Counted from the stretch's first letter, positions 14,411 through 24,124 are shown. The stretch is DNA of 64,000 nt from Serratia sp. PL17 (GCF_017832355.1 NZ_JAFIBY010000004.1:1-64000); one strand, 5' to 3'. Numbers and translations: made by a program. The notes: generated by a model from the letters alone, not told the origin.

Positions 14411-15235
14411 ATGAGCTACCGCGTCATTGCCCTCGATCTGGATGGCACCTTGCTGGACACCCAAAAACGCATCTTACCGCAGTCACTGGCGGCCCTGGCT
14501 GAAGCACGTGCCGCCGGCGTCAAAGTGGTGGTGGTCACCGGTCGTCATCATGTGGCGATCCATCCGTTCTATCAGGCACTGGAGATAGACACCCCAGCAA
14601 TCTGTTGCAACGGCACCTATTTGTATGACTTCCAGCAGAAAAAAGTGCTGGCTGCCGATCCGCTGGAAAAAGATCAGGCTCGGTTGGTACTGCAGATGCT
14701 AAAACAAAGCGATATTCATGGTCTGATGTACGTTGACGATGCCATGCTATATCAGGATACGAGTGGCCACGTCACCCGTTCATTAGCCTGGGCGGAAACC
14801 CTGCCACCGGCGCAACGCCCAACACTGCTGCAGGTCAACAGCCTGGCTCAAGCAGCCGATGAAGCGCAGTCCATCTGGAAGTTCGCCACCTCACATGCCG
14901 ATATTCCTGCGCTGCGCAACTTCGCTGAAACAGTGGAAAAAGAACTGGGGTTGGCGTGCGAATGGTCGTGGCACGATCAGGTCGATATCGCCAAAGGCGG
15001 TAACAGCAAGGGGAAACGCCTGCAGCAGTGGGTCGAGTCACAGGGCCTGAGCATGGATCAGGTGGTGGCCTTTGGGGATAACTACAACGATCTCAGTATG
15101 CTGGAAGCGGTCGGTTTGGGTGTGGCGATGGGCAATGCCGATGATGCCATCAAACAACGTGCCGATTTGGTGATCGCCGATCACCTGCAACCCGGCATCG
15201 CCGAGGTGATCCGCACGCGTGTGCTGGGCCAGTAA
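14411..15235 (+). CDS. ybhA: HAD-family pyridoxal phosphate/sugar phosphatase YbhA
   Basis: A 274-residue Cof-type HAD hydrolase (E. coli YbhA is 272). Motif I LDLDGTLLDT at the N-terminus holds the nucleophile Asp, motif II is VVVTGRHH, motif III the KGNSKG-like lysine, and motif IV GDNYNDLSML. In E. coli it dephosphorylates pyridoxal phosphate and fructose-1,6-bisphosphate. ATG 14411 gives the family N-terminus MSYRVIALDL; the longer frame from 14366 would start within the prophage junction. The prophage lies directly upstream, so the native promoter may have been displaced. A terminator shared with modC follows. Confidence 0.93.
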   Translation: MSYRVIALDLDGTLLDTQKRILPQSLAALAEARAAGVKVVVVTGRHHVAIHPFYQALEIDTPAICCNGTYLYDFQQKKVLAADPLEKDQARLVLQMLKQSDIHGLMYVDDAMLYQDTSGHVTRSLAWAETLPPAQRPTLLQVNSLAQAADEAQSIWKFATSHADIPALRNFAETVEKELGLACEWSWHDQVDIAKGGNSKGKRLQQWVESQGLSMDQVVAFGDNYNDLSMLEAVGLGVAMGNADDAIKQRADLVIADHLQPGIAEVIRTRVLGQ

Positions 15236-15242
15236 TGATGCC

Positions 15243-15275
15243 ATGCCCTCTCCAAAATAGATGAGAGGGCATTTT
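15243..15275 (+). terminator. terminator between ybhA and modC (convergent)
   Basis: ATGCCCTCT (15243-15251) pairs with AGAGGGCAT (15264-15272) and is followed by TTTT on the plus strand. A short A-rich stretch on the other side may let it work for modC too. Confidence 0.75.
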
Positions 15276-16342
15276 CAACGAGCTTCCCGGCTGATAGACA
15301 CGCTTTTAACCTGTGCATACAGCCACTGTCCCGGCCGGATCGCCAATTCGTCTCGCGCCCATGGCGTAATCCGCGCCCACAGTACGCTTTCCCCTACCGC
15401 CAGTTTCACCTCTACCTGCCCATCGACCTCCAGGCACTCGGTCACCTTGGCGGGCAGAACGTTGCGAATACTGCTGTTGACCGGCGGTTGTAACACCAAA
15501 GAGACATCGGCGGCATTGATTCGTATACGCAGTTGAGCCCCCAATGCGGCATCAACACCGCTGACCCACAGGCGTTGGTCACCCAGTGCCAGCGCAGTCA
15601 TCGCATAGCGCGCATGGTGTTCGATCACACTGACACGCAACACGCTGCTCTGATCTTCACGCTGTAACCACGGACGCAATGCACTGCTGGCCCACACCTC
15701 TTCCAGCCCACCGAATGCCCGTACCTGGCCGTTATCCAGCACCATCACCTGCTCCGCTAACTGCAGAATTTCATCCATGCTGTGGCTAACGTAGAGGATT
15801 GGGATATTGACGTCCTGCGCCAGTCGCTCCAGGTAGGGTAGCAACTCACGCTTACGCGGCAGATCCAGTGATGCCAAGGGTTCATCCATCAACAGCAGCT
15901 CGGGGGCGGTCAGCAAAGCGCGACCAATCGCCACTCGCTGTTTCTCTCCCCCTGACAACGTCAACGGAAGACGATTGAGCAGCGGGCCGATCCCCAAAAG
16001 CTCAACAATGCTGTCGAACTGCTTGCGCATGCCAGCTGCCATGCCGTATTGCAGGTTGCCGCGCACCCGGTAATGCGGGAACAGCCGCGCATCCTGAAAC
16101 ACATAGCCAATACGGCGTTTTTCCGGCGGCAGACAAAGCCCCTGATCGGTATCCACCAGCGTACGGCCATTGAGCACAATGCGCCCCTGTTGCAGAGGTG
16201 TCAGACCGCCGACGGCGTTGATTAAGGAGGTTTTACCTGCGCCAGACAGACCAAAGATGGCGGTGATGCCCTGGGCGGGCAGATCGGCGCGGACGTTAAG
16301 ATTCAGATCGCCAAGCCGTTGGGAAAAATCCAGTTCCAGCAT
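15275..16342 (-). CDS. modC: molybdate ABC transporter ATP-binding protein
   Basis: A 355-residue ATPase (E. coli 352). Walker A is GLSGAGKT, the signature LSGGEKQRV, and Walker [13 protein letters not shown]; the His switch is in ILYVSHS. The C-terminal ~110 residues are the TOBE/Mop domain that binds oxyanion and gates activity. It powers molybdate import with ModB and ModA. It starts immediately after the modB stop. Regulated with the operon by ModE through the box at 17839. Confidence 0.97.
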   Translation of the reverse strand: MLELDFSQRLGDLNLNVRADLPAQGITAIFGLSGAGKTSLINAVGGLTPLQQGRIVLNGRTLVDTDQGLCLPPEKRRIGYVFQDARLFPHYRVRGNLQYGMAAGMRKQFDSIVELLGIGPLLNRLPLTLSGGEKQRVAIGRALLTAPELLLMDEPLASLDLPRKRELLPYLERLAQDVNIPILYVSHSMDEILQLAEQVMVLDNGQVRAFGGLEEVWASSALRPWLQREDQSSVLRVSVIEHHARYAMTALALGDQRLWVSGVDAALGAQLRIRINAADVSLVLQPPVNSSIRNVLPAKVTECLEVDGQVEVKLAVGESVLWARITPWARDELAIRPGQWLYAQVKSVSISREAR

Positions 16343-17032
16343 TTACACGCCCATCCGTTTGCGACCCCAGCGGGCAAGCCACTCGGAAACCATCAGTGAA
16401 ACCAGTGACAACACAATGGCAATCACACACAAGCGCGCAGCGGCGGCTTCTGCCCCCGGCGTTTCTATCAGGGTATACATCGCCAGCGGGATGGTGCGCG
16501 TTTCACCGGGAATATTGGAAACAAAGGTAATGGTGGCGCCGAACTCGCCCAATGAGCGGGCAAAAGCCAGTACCACGCCAACAATGACGCCGGGTAACGA
16601 TAATGGCAACGTGATGGTGAAAAACACCCGCCATGGGTTAGCGCCAAGCGTACGGGCCGCCTGCTCTAAACGGGTATCCACCGCTTCCAGCGCCAACCGA
16701 ATGGCACGCACCATCAGCGGGAATGCCACCACCGCAGAAGCCAAGGCAGCGCCACGCCAACTGAAGCTGAAACTGAAACCGAACCAGTCATACAGCCATT
16801 CGCCAATCACGCCGCGCCGCCCCATGGCGATCAGCAATAAATAGCCGACCACCACGGGCGGCAGCACCAACGGCAGGTGAATAATACTGTCCAACAGTGA
16901 CTTGCCGGGGAAGCGGCAGCGAACCAACACCCAGGCCATCAAAATGCCAAAGGGCAAGCTGCACACCACCGCCAGGGCGGACACTTTCAGGCTCAGCTCT
17001 ACCGCCTGCCATTCGTACTCACTCAACATCAT
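16343..17032 (-). CDS. modB: molybdate ABC transporter permease
   Basis: A 229-residue integral membrane protein with five or more hydrophobic segments and the permease EAA loop (EQAARTLGANPWRVFFTITLPLSLPG), which contacts ModC. Length matches E. coli ModB (229). The ATG overlaps the modA stop by 4 bases, giving the order modA-modB-modC. Confidence 0.97.
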   Translation of the reverse strand: MMLSEYEWQAVELSLKVSALAVVCSLPFGILMAWVLVRCRFPGKSLLDSIIHLPLVLPPVVVGYLLLIAMGRRGVIGEWLYDWFGFSFSFSWRGAALASAVVAFPLMVRAIRLALEAVDTRLEQAARTLGANPWRVFFTITLPLSLPGVIVGVVLAFARSLGEFGATITFVSNIPGETRTIPLAMYTLIETPGAEAAAARLCVIAIVLSLVSLMVSEWLARWGRKRMGV

Positions 17033-17802
17033 TTACGCGGGGAGAATCCATAATGTTTGAAAATAGCAGCCGCTTCTGGGCCCTTCAGGTAGCTGTAGAA
17101 CGCACTAACGGCCGGTGTTTGATGACCTTTAACGATCGCCATCGGGTATTCAACCGGTTTATGGCTGTCTTCTGGGAAGATGGCCACAACGCTGACTTTA
17201 TCACTGGCTACCGCGTCTGAACCATAAACAATGCCCAACGGCGCTTCGCCGCGCTCCACTAACGCCATAGCGCTACGTACGTTGTTGGCCCGTGCCAGCT
17301 TTGGTTCTAATGCGGTCCAGGCACCGAGGTTTTGCAGTGCTTCCTTGGCATAGATACCGGCCGGTACGTGGTCCGGATCGCCCACCGACAGACGGCCCCC
17401 ATTGAGCAGTTTTGTCCAATCGGTTTGTTTATCGAGCGTAATTTTAGCCTGTTTGGCATCTTTAGCGGCGATCAGCACCAGTTCGTTACCCAACAGGGTA
17501 TAACGCGTGTCTTTAACCATCTGCTGTTTGTCGATGGCATAGTCCATCCACTGCTGGTCGGCAGAGATAAATAAATCAGCGGGAGCGCCCTGCTCAATCT
17601 GACGTGCCAGCGTGGAGGACGAGGCGAATGAAGACACCACCTGGACATCCTGGCCTTTCTGATACTGGGTTGCGATGTCCTGCAGCGCGTTAGTCAGCGA
17701 TGCTGCTGCAAAAACGGTAATTTTATCTGCCGCAGACGCCTGCATGACCATACCGGATGCCAATACGATACCGCCGACCCACTTAGTCCATTGCTGTTTC
17801 AT
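17029..17802 (-). CDS. modA: periplasmic molybdate-binding protein
   Basis: A 257-residue secreted protein. The signal peptide ends at about MQASAADKI. The mature part begins with TVFAAASLTNALQDIA, the family signature whose serines hold molybdate, and includes SFASSSTLARQIEQGAPADLFISAD and the DPDHVPAGIYAKEAL block. It delivers MoO4(2-) to ModBC. First gene of the operon; a ModE box lies 37 bases upstream of its start codon. Confidence 0.97.
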   Translation of the reverse strand: MKQQWTKWVGGIVLASGMVMQASAADKITVFAAASLTNALQDIATQYQKGQDVQVVSSFASSSTLARQIEQGAPADLFISADQQWMDYAIDKQQMVKDTRYTLLGNELVLIAAKDAKQAKITLDKQTDWTKLLNGGRLSVGDPDHVPAGIYAKEALQNLGAWTALEPKLARANNVRSAMALVERGEAPLGIVYGSDAVASDKVSVVAIFPEDSHKPVEYPMAIVKGHQTPAVSAFYSYLKGPEAAAIFKHYGFSPRK

Positions 17803-17838
17803 TGTTTTCTCCGCAAGTTAACGTGCATTATCACTCTT

Positions 17839-17862
17839 CGTTATATAAAAAATAATATAACG
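17839..17862 (-). promoter_or_regulatory. ModE operator upstream of modA
   Basis: CGTTATAT, 8 bases (AAAAAATA), ATATAACG: perfect 8-base arms with the same 24-base layout as the E. coli modA operator. Molybdate-bound ModE should sit here and repress modABC when molybdate is plentiful. Confidence 0.9.
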
Positions 17863-17959
17863 TCGCGCAGAAGCTTGTCATGCGGTTTATCGGCAGAGTG
17901 GGACATAACTTGAGAAACACCCGCCGAACGGTGCCGACGGGTATAAGGAAGGGGTGGTG

Positions 17960-18103
17960 CTAGGTACGATTCTCTTTAGAATGGCCCACTTTGGAGAAAA
18001 TGTTGAACACCTCACCCAAACCGTAGATCAACCCGAGAATGATAGCCATCACAATAGGTACCATCACGACGGCGAACAGCAAACTTTCCAATAATTCCAA
18101 CAT
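17960..18103 (-). CDS. acrZ: AcrZ, small membrane partner of AcrB efflux pump
   Basis: A 47-residue single-helix protein, [20 protein letters not shown] at the N-terminus, followed by [20 protein letters not shown] and a polar tail. It is near identical to E. coli AcrZ (49 aa) over the membrane part. AcrZ binds AcrB and tunes which drugs AcrAB-TolC exports. Its place beside modABC is also as in E. coli. GAGG precedes the ATG. Confidence 0.95.
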   Translation of the reverse strand: MLELLESLLFAVVMVPIVMAIILGLIYGLGEVFNIFSKVGHSKENRT

Positions 18104-18272
18104 GGTAGCCTCACTTAACTGCCCATTGAGCGGTAATGAACACCGCCACGTAATCTCTACTTTAAACCAAAATACAGACTAAAACGTGCTTATTTTAAAG
18201 GCTGCACGACATTTGTAACCGGCCAAACGTGCCATTTGTGCAGCGATGCGTCATACCGACTGCCGATAGACG

Positions 18273-19058
18273 TTATTGAGCAGGATAATAGATCAACGGT
18301 GCGGCATAATCGCTAACCGATGCCACGCGGGCATTAACAGCATACACGTCACGAATCGTCTCAGGCGTTAGCACCTGCTGCGGTGGGCCAAAGGCATGCA
18401 AACGCCCCTCTTTCAACAGCATCAGTCGGTCGCAGTAATTGGCCGCCAAATTCAGATCGTGCAGCGATACCACCACGCTGATGCCCAAACGTCGCAGTAA
18501 AGCCATAAACTGTTGCTGGTTGGCAATATCAAGGTGATTAGTGGGTTCATCCAGCAGCAGCCATGGCGTTTGCTGTGCCAATGCGCGCGCCAGATGGACG
18601 CGCTGCTGCTCGCCGCCCGACAACTGATGCCATTCTCGCTCAGCAAGCGATGACATTCCCACCTGCTCCATTGCCTGTCCGGCAATGCGGTAATCTTCTG
18701 CGCTAAATCCCGCCCAACGGCTGGCGTACACCAAGCGTCCAAGCAACACCACGTCCTTTACCGGTATGGCAAAGGCGCTGGGTCCAGACTGCTCGAGGAA
18801 CGTCATCCGTTTAGCCCGCTCGTGCCCCTTCAACGTGGCAATATCCGTCTCGTGCAGATAAATCCGCCCACGACTGGGCGGGATCAACCCTGCCAACAGT
18901 TTGAGTAGCGTGGATTTTCCGCTACCGTTAACGCCCAACACGCCGGTAACCTCGCCGGGACGCGCCTGAAAACTGAGGTCGTCCAGCACCACATTTTCCG
19001 GCGTTGACCACCCCACATGTTCAACACGCAACCCGGATACAGCGTTTTCATCCCTCAT
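18273..19058 (-). CDS. FecE/BtuD-type ABC transporter ATP-binding protein
   Basis: A 261-residue ATPase of the iron-chelate/cobalamin class. Walker A GVNGSGKSTLL, signature HQLSGGEQQRVHLARAL, Walker B WLLLDEPTNHLD, and switch His in VVSLHDLNLA. It is the last gene of a five-gene uptake operon (receptor, binding protein, methyltransferase, permease, ATPase) and overlaps the permease by 4 bases. The substrate could be a siderophore, haem-like or corrinoid compound, or molybdate through a MolBC-like system as in Haemophilus; sequence alone does not decide. The family call is certain, the substrate is not. Confidence 0.9.
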   Translation of the reverse strand: MRDENAVSGLRVEHVGWSTPENVVLDDLSFQARPGEVTGVLGVNGSGKSTLLKLLAGLIPPSRGRIYLHETDIATLKGHERAKRMTFLEQSGPSAFAIPVKDVVLLGRLVYASRWAGFSAEDYRIAGQAMEQVGMSSLAEREWHQLSGGEQQRVHLARALAQQTPWLLLDEPTNHLDIANQQQFMALLRRLGISVVVSLHDLNLAANYCDRLMLLKEGRLHAFGPPQQVLTPETIRDVYAVNARVASVSDYAAPLIYYPAQ

Positions 19059-20104
19059 GCGTTTATTTTCCGATAGAGCAATGCCAGAAACACCGGGACG
19101 CCCAACAACGCAGTCAGTACTCCAACCGGTAATTCACGGGGTGCGAACAGGGTTCTGGCCAGCGTATCTGCTGCAACGGCAAACAGCGCACCGCACAATG
19201 CGCTGGCGGGTAGCAACAGCCGGTGGCGCGGTCCAACCAGGAACCTGGCGACATGGGGCACCGTCAGGCCGATGAACCCCACCGCACCGCTGAACGCGAC
19301 AATCACGGCGGTCAGTGCCATGGTAATGACATACAGCAGCAGCTTCAGTGGCACCACCGCCACCCCCAAAGAGGCCGCGGTCAGGCCTCCGAAAGCCAGT
19401 GCGTCCAGCTCCCCTGCCTTCATCCAGCAAATCAATAATGCCACGACCAGCAGCAACGCAATCAGAGCCACCTGCGGCCAACGAGCGTCACTAAAAGATC
19501 CCAGCAGCCAAAACATCACGCCGCGAGTGGTATTGGCGTCCGCTTGCCACAGGGTAATCAGCGAGGTCAGGGCAGAAAGCAGCTGCGTAACCGCAACGCC
19601 GGCCAGAATAAATAATGATGACTCCGCATGCAGAGCGCGCCCACCGAGCAGTAAAACCAGCGCAAACGCGCCGGCAGCACCGATAAATGCCCCGCCAGAT
19701 ACCGACAGCAAGCCACCACCCACGCCCAAAACCAGCACCAGAACTGCGCCCACACCTGCACCGGAAGAGATCCCCAATACCCAGGGATCGGCCAGTGGGT
19801 TACGCGTCAGCGACTGCAGGAGCGTACCGGCCAGCGCCAATCCGGCCCCCGCTACCGCAGCCAGCAAGGCTCTTGGCATTCTCAGCGACCAGATTATCCG
19901 TTGGTAGACATCCGTGTTTCCGCAGGCATCAGCAGCACCGGGGGCAAATAAAATATGCCACGCATCCTGCAGCGATATCGGGGCCGGTCCATACAAAGAC
20001 GCACCCAGTAAAAACAGCGGTAACGCCAGGGTGAGCATTAACAGCCAGCAGCCCCCAGAGCCCCCCGGCAAGCGAGTGAAACGACGACGTACGGACCCAT
20101 CCAT
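19055..20104 (-). CDS. FecCD-family ABC transporter permease
   Basis: A 349-residue membrane protein with about ten hydrophobic helices. Family marks are LRMPRALLAAVAGAGLALAGTLLQ, NPLADPWVLGISSGAGVGAV and GLTVPHVARFLVGPRHR near the C-terminus. It would form a homodimer in the inner membrane and pass substrate from the periplasmic binding protein. The frame can open at a TTG at 20122, but the ATG at 20104, right after the methyltransferase stop, is the better start. Confidence 0.9.
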   Translation of the reverse strand: MDGSVRRRFTRLPGGSGGCWLLMLTLALPLFLLGASLYGPAPISLQDAWHILFAPGAADACGNTDVYQRIIWSLRMPRALLAAVAGAGLALAGTLLQSLTRNPLADPWVLGISSGAGVGAVLVLVLGVGGGLLSVSGGAFIGAAGAFALVLLLGGRALHAESSLFILAGVAVTQLLSALTSLITLWQADANTTRGVMFWLLGSFSDARWPQVALIALLLVVALLICWMKAGELDALAFGGLTAASLGVAVVPLKLLLYVITMALTAVIVAFSGAVGFIGLTVPHVARFLVGPRHRLLLPASALCGALFAVAADTLARTLFAPRELPVGVLTALLGVPVFLALLYRKINA

Positions 20105-20105
20105 G

Positions 20106-20861
20106 TTATTTCCAGCCTGCAATCACGTAGTCATCCAGCCATTGCCAGACCGGCCCTGCCTCTTTAAAACCCGCCTGTATCAAACTGGCGACGTGAAAGT
20201 CCAATGCTACCGCAGGGGGCACTGGACGCCCGGCGAACAGGCTCTCCCTCTGTTGCTGGTATTGTGCCAATTCAGGCAGTTGCTGCACCTTGGCAAACCA
20301 CTGGTCCCAGTCCTCAACCCCCTCTTGCCACGCCCGCTGTTGTGTCTGGTCATCGTGCTGTTCGGCGAGCGTTTTAATGCGTGGGTGCCGGTGATCAAAA
20401 CGCTGGTGATCCGCATTCAAAAACACGCCACCGTCGGGCAATAGTTCGACGATGTTACGATACAAAACCCCCAATTGTTCCGGCATTAGCCAGTGCAGTG
20501 CGGTACTGGAAACCGCCGCTTGCGGTGCGGAGCCGCCTAGAGATGCAAAACAGTCAGGATCGGCGAGATCGGCCTGAAGGATACGGACCCGATCGCCGTA
20601 TTCCGCTAAGGCGCCACGGGCAATTGCCAGCAATAATGGATCCAAATCCATTGCCGTCACCTTGGCTCTCGGGAAGCGTTGAAGGATGCGCAAGCTGAGT
20701 GAACCTGGCCCACAGGCCAGATCCAGCACATGAAAATCCTGGCCTACCGAGAGTTCCAGTACATCCAACTGTGCACTGAAACGCGCTTCCCGCTCGGCGA
20801 TGTAGGCACCTTGTTGTTGATCCCATGAGGCCAGCAGTGAAGAGAATGAAAGGGAGGACAT
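20106..20861 (-). CDS. class I SAM-dependent methyltransferase in uptake operon
   Basis: A 251-residue protein. The SAM-binding motif I is VLDLACGPGSLSLR (residues ~45-58), motif II-like acidic residue in VTAMDLDPLLL, motif IV region AAVSSTALHWL. The C-terminal half resembles Trans_aconitate/UbiE-type methyltransferases. It is squeezed between binding protein and permease genes with only a few bases on each side, so its product belongs to the uptake operon. It may modify the imported ligand (for example to release a metal) or a host target; this is inference. Confidence 0.8.
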   Translation of the reverse strand: MSSLSFSSLLASWDQQQGAYIAEREARFSAQLDVLELSVGQDFHVLDLACGPGSLSLRILQRFPRAKVTAMDLDPLLLAIARGALAEYGDRVRILQADLADPDCFASLGGSAPQAAVSSTALHWLMPEQLGVLYRNIVELLPDGGVFLNADHQRFDHRHPRIKTLAEQHDDQTQQRAWQEGVEDWDQWFAKVQQLPELAQYQQQRESLFAGRPVPPAVALDFHVASLIQAGFKEAGPVWQWLDDYVIAGWK

Positions 20862-20862
20862 A

Positions 20863-21864
20863 TCAGGGTTCCTTGTTGGGAATGGGCAATGGTGAGACCT
20901 GTTGCTGCAGGCCCTTGATTAAACGGTGCAAAGCCGGAACCGTACGGACCGAAGGATCCAGGTCATAACCGGGCAAAATGACGTAGCGTTTTTGTCGCAC
21001 GGCACGCAAAGTTGCCGTTAACGGGTGATGTTCTAAAAAATAGATTTTGTCTTTGGCGCTGTCGCCAAGGCCACCGCGGGGCAAATCGCCAAGTACAATC
21101 ACATCAGGATCGCGGGCAGCGATGGTCTCCCATGAGACGGTAGGCCAAAGTGCAGCCAGATCGGCAAACAGATTTTCGCTGCCGACTTCCCGGGTAAGCA
21201 GCGCCGGAGCTCCGCAGCACCCTGCCACATATGGGGTTTGAGTACCGGCATACCACCAAAGCAGCCGCTGACGAGGAAGTGACGCCGCCTGTTGCCTGAG
21301 TTCCCGCAGCCGATCTTGCTGATGCTGGATTAAGGTTTCGGCGTCGCGAGTGACGTTAAAAATGCGGGCAATCTCTCTCAATTCGGCGAAAATGCCGTCA
21401 AAGCTCGCTGTTGAAGTTGTCGCGCTTTGTTGCCCCCCGCAGACATTGGGCGAGAGATACGTCGCTATCCCCCACTCTGTCAGCCGTTCGCGATTCGGGG
21501 CTTCCGGGCTGTTAAGCCAGTAGTAGCTGGCCGAGTAGACAAAATCCGGGTTCAATAACAACAAGGACTCCGCCGCAGGTGGCGCGGTGGCCGACAGCTT
21601 ACTCAGTGCCTTATTCCATCCTGCGGGCGCCGGAGAGGGCACAGTATCCTGCGCGTAGTCATAGCCAATAATGCCAACAACGTGCGCCACGACTCCCAGA
21701 GCCAGCATATTTTCCAGCGCAGGGTTCGCGTACACCAACACGCGTTCAGGCACCGAAGGGTAACGGTATTGTTGGCCACAGTTGCTTAGCGTCACAGGCG
21801 TAGCCTGTGCCAGCGTGCTCATCACCAGCCCAAGTGCGCACAGCAGGCGGATTATCGATGGCAT
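20863..21864 (-). CDS. periplasmic metal/siderophore-binding protein (FepB/BtuF class)
   Basis: A 333-residue protein with a signal peptide (MPSIIRLLCALGLVMSTLAQATP). The fold is the helical-backbone metal receptor class: YPSVPERVLVYANPALENMLALG, then LLLLNPDFVYSASYYW, and a C-terminal WPTVSWETIAARDPDVIVLGD. A double-cysteine VAGCCGAPALL is notable. It should carry the ligand from the TonB receptor to the FecCD permease. No lipobox, so it is free in the periplasm. Confidence 0.87.
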   Translation of the reverse strand: MPSIIRLLCALGLVMSTLAQATPVTLSNCGQQYRYPSVPERVLVYANPALENMLALGVVAHVVGIIGYDYAQDTVPSPAPAGWNKALSKLSATAPPAAESLLLLNPDFVYSASYYWLNSPEAPNRERLTEWGIATYLSPNVCGGQQSATTSTASFDGIFAELREIARIFNVTRDAETLIQHQQDRLRELRQQAASLPRQRLLWWYAGTQTPYVAGCCGAPALLTREVGSENLFADLAALWPTVSWETIAARDPDVIVLGDLPRGGLGDSAKDKIYFLEHHPLTATLRAVRQKRYVILPGYDLDPSVRTVPALHRLIKGLQQQVSPLPIPNKEP

Positions 21865-21871
21865 GGCGCTA

Positions 21872-24046
21872 TCAGAACCTCACCGAAATAAAGCTTTCAT
21901 ACGTACGCGACGGCGCAATCAGCACCTGATCCGGGTAGGTGCGCTGGTAGGCGTACAGTTGGTTGGTCGCATTTCTGATACGAACGCCCAGGTTAACGAT
22001 TGGGGTTAATTGATAGTCTGCTGCCAGATCGAGCGTGGTGTAGGCCGGCATTTTGCGCTGGTTGGCATCGTCGTTATAGCTGCTGCCTACGTAGCGCAGC
22101 GATGACGTAAGCCCTAATGACTCCGTCGGTTTGTAACGCGCAGTGAGGTTGGCGGTCCAGTCAGGAATGTAAGCCGGACGATTGCCGTTATAGCTGCGCA
22201 ACGGGCTACCGCCACGGTATTCATCGTAACGAGCGTGGGTATAGGCCGCATTGGCAGCCAGTTCCCATTGCCAACTTGGCCGCACCATCACGCTTAACTC
22301 AACGCCGCGCGAGGTCTGCCGCCCGACAGCATTCAACGTATCCGGTTGTTGTGCGTTAGGCACAAACAAGTTGTCCTTGCGCAGCTCGTATAACGCCAGC
22401 GTGGCTTCCCCCTTGTTCGCCCAAAACTGGCCCTTGGCACCCATTTCCCACTGGCGCGCTCGAGTTAACGGCAAACCTGTTTGTGTCGGGCTTAAAAAGA
22501 ACAGATCGTTGCCAGGTTCCTGACCCGTGGTGTAGTTAGCGTAGACATTAAGGTTGTCGGTTAGCGCATAGCTGGGCCCCAGACTCCAGACGCTAAACGC
22601 GTAGGTGTGCTCATGGCTTTCTTCTTGTGGGCTTTGGAAATGCCAATCCATCAGCATGTGGTTGTAACGCAGCTGCCCCAGCAAGGTTAAGCGCTCAGTC
22701 AGACTGAAATGATCTTCCAGGAATCCCGCGTACTGGTTTTGCGTGACGTGACGAACAGGAGAACGCTGAAGATCCGTTCCCTGCGAGAAGTCCTCTCTGA
22801 CCGGCGTTAGCAGCGAAACGTCCTCAGAACCGGGAAACCCGTTGGAGTAGTACTGGAAGCGTCTTTTGCTTACATCAACACCAATCACCAACCGGTTATC
22901 AAAACCGCCCAGCGGCCGATCGAATACCAGTGAACTGCGGTTGCCTATCAGATCATCATCGTGGGCCAACGCCCCGAAAGAATCACGGTTTACATAGCCG
23001 GATTGGGTCGCAGCAGCAGCAGATGTACGATAACGTTCTACATTGTGCCACTCACGAAAACCGCTGTAGTAATAGAACTGATTATGCAGCTCGATTTCCG
23101 GGGTGGTGAACCAGTCCAAACTGGCCTGGAAAGACGTCGCATTGCTCTGAATCCGGCTGTCAGTCAGGTTGTTGTAGTTGATATCGCGCAGCTCGCGTGC
23201 AATGCGCCCGTCCACCAGCGGTGTGCCGTAGTAAGGATTGGTCGTGCGGTTAAGCATGCGATCCAAACTCAGCGTCAGCAGGGCATTTTCTGTCAGTTTA
23301 AACAGCAATGAGCCGGATACGCGTTTCTGCTTATCGCGTTCATATTGCACGTTGGTACCGTTGTCGTTACCGCTGACATCCAGACGATAAGCTGCCACAT
23401 CATCCAAAAGCGTGCCGCCAGAACCAAAATGTAAACGCTGGCTGTTGTAACTGGCTAAGCCGTAGTCGAACTCAACAGGCTGGCGGCTAAACGTTGGCTG
23501 GCGTGACACCAGATTGACGCTACCGCCGGCTGCGCTCAGGCCATTGAGCACCGAGCCGGGGCCGCGCAGCACCTCAACACTGTCGTAGTGCGACGGATCC
23601 GCCAGTTGGATCGTGCTGCCGGGCGTTTCGACACCGTTATACAGCCAAGACACCGGCCTAAAACCACGTAGCGAAAAGTTATTACTCAGCGTAGGTGATG
23701 CCACGCCAGACATACCGGTTGCGTGTTCGACCACGTCAGCCAGCGTTTTGTCCCCACGTTGCGCAATAGCCTGGTGGCCGATCACATCCACACTGCGCGG
23801 CGTTTCCTTGTTGGTCAGTCCCAAACGTGAGGCCGCGTGTGTGACCGACGCCAAGGCGCTGTAGGTTCCTGGGGACGCAGTTGAAGCTTCTACGGTAACG
23901 CTGTCTTCACAGCCTGGTGACGCGTCTGCTTTGTCGCAACCGTTGACGGCGCCCAGAGCGACACCCGAGAAGAGAAAAAAACCCGAGGCAATCAGACGAT
24001 AAAGTGATTTTATTGGCGTGACGAAACGCCGGCGTGCAGCACTCAT
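21872..24046 (-). CDS. TonB-dependent outer-membrane receptor
   Basis: A 724-residue receptor. After a signal region (to about residue 33) comes a TonB-box-like stretch CEDSVTVEAS. The plug domain has ETPRSVDVIGHQAI and the VEVLRGPGSVLNGLSAAGG signature, then a 22-strand barrel ending in a terminal Phe (ESFISVRF). It belongs with ferrichrome/pyoverdine-type siderophore receptors. It starts the uptake operon, 7 bases before the binding protein gene. A palindrome at 24111 overlaps the likely -35. Ligand unknown; its place between acrZ and modE raises a molybdenum link. Confidence 0.9.
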   Translation of the reverse strand: MSAARRRFVTPIKSLYRLIASGFFLFSGVALGAVNGCDKADASPGCEDSVTVEASTASPGTYSALASVTHAASRLGLTNKETPRSVDVIGHQAIAQRGDKTLADVVEHATGMSGVASPTLSNNFSLRGFRPVSWLYNGVETPGSTIQLADPSHYDSVEVLRGPGSVLNGLSAAGGSVNLVSRQPTFSRQPVEFDYGLASYNSQRLHFGSGGTLLDDVAAYRLDVSGNDNGTNVQYERDKQKRVSGSLLFKLTENALLTLSLDRMLNRTTNPYYGTPLVDGRIARELRDINYNNLTDSRIQSNATSFQASLDWFTTPEIELHNQFYYYSGFREWHNVERYRTSAAAATQSGYVNRDSFGALAHDDDLIGNRSSLVFDRPLGGFDNRLVIGVDVSKRRFQYYSNGFPGSEDVSLLTPVREDFSQGTDLQRSPVRHVTQNQYAGFLEDHFSLTERLTLLGQLRYNHMLMDWHFQSPQEESHEHTYAFSVWSLGPSYALTDNLNVYANYTTGQEPGNDLFFLSPTQTGLPLTRARQWEMGAKGQFWANKGEATLALYELRKDNLFVPNAQQPDTLNAVGRQTSRGVELSVMVRPSWQWELAANAAYTHARYDEYRGGSPLRSYNGNRPAYIPDWTANLTARYKPTESLGLTSSLRYVGSSYNDDANQRKMPAYTTLDLAADYQLTPIVNLGVRIRNATNQLYAYQRTYPDQVLIAPSRTYESFISVRF

Positions 24047-24096
24047 TTACAGCATCCCTGTGGTGAAATAAAAACGTGGCGAGGCCTAAGGCCATC

Positions 24097-24124
24097 ATTA
24101 TATTTTTTGTTATGTTATAACATA
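24097..24124 (-). promoter_or_regulatory. uptake-operon promoter with 14-bp palindrome
   Basis: A perfect TATAAT -10 (24097-24102) lies about 50 bases upstream of the receptor start. A perfect palindrome, TATGTTATAACATA (24111-24124), covers the -35 zone. Its layout differs from the ModE box before modA (4-base rather than 8-base gap between similar half-sites) and from Fur and Zur boxes, so the regulator is unknown. Confidence 0.5.

Noticed and set aside
24111-24124. Zur or standard ModE box
   Set aside because: Half-site spacing fits neither the 24-base ModE layout seen before modA nor the Zur consensus.
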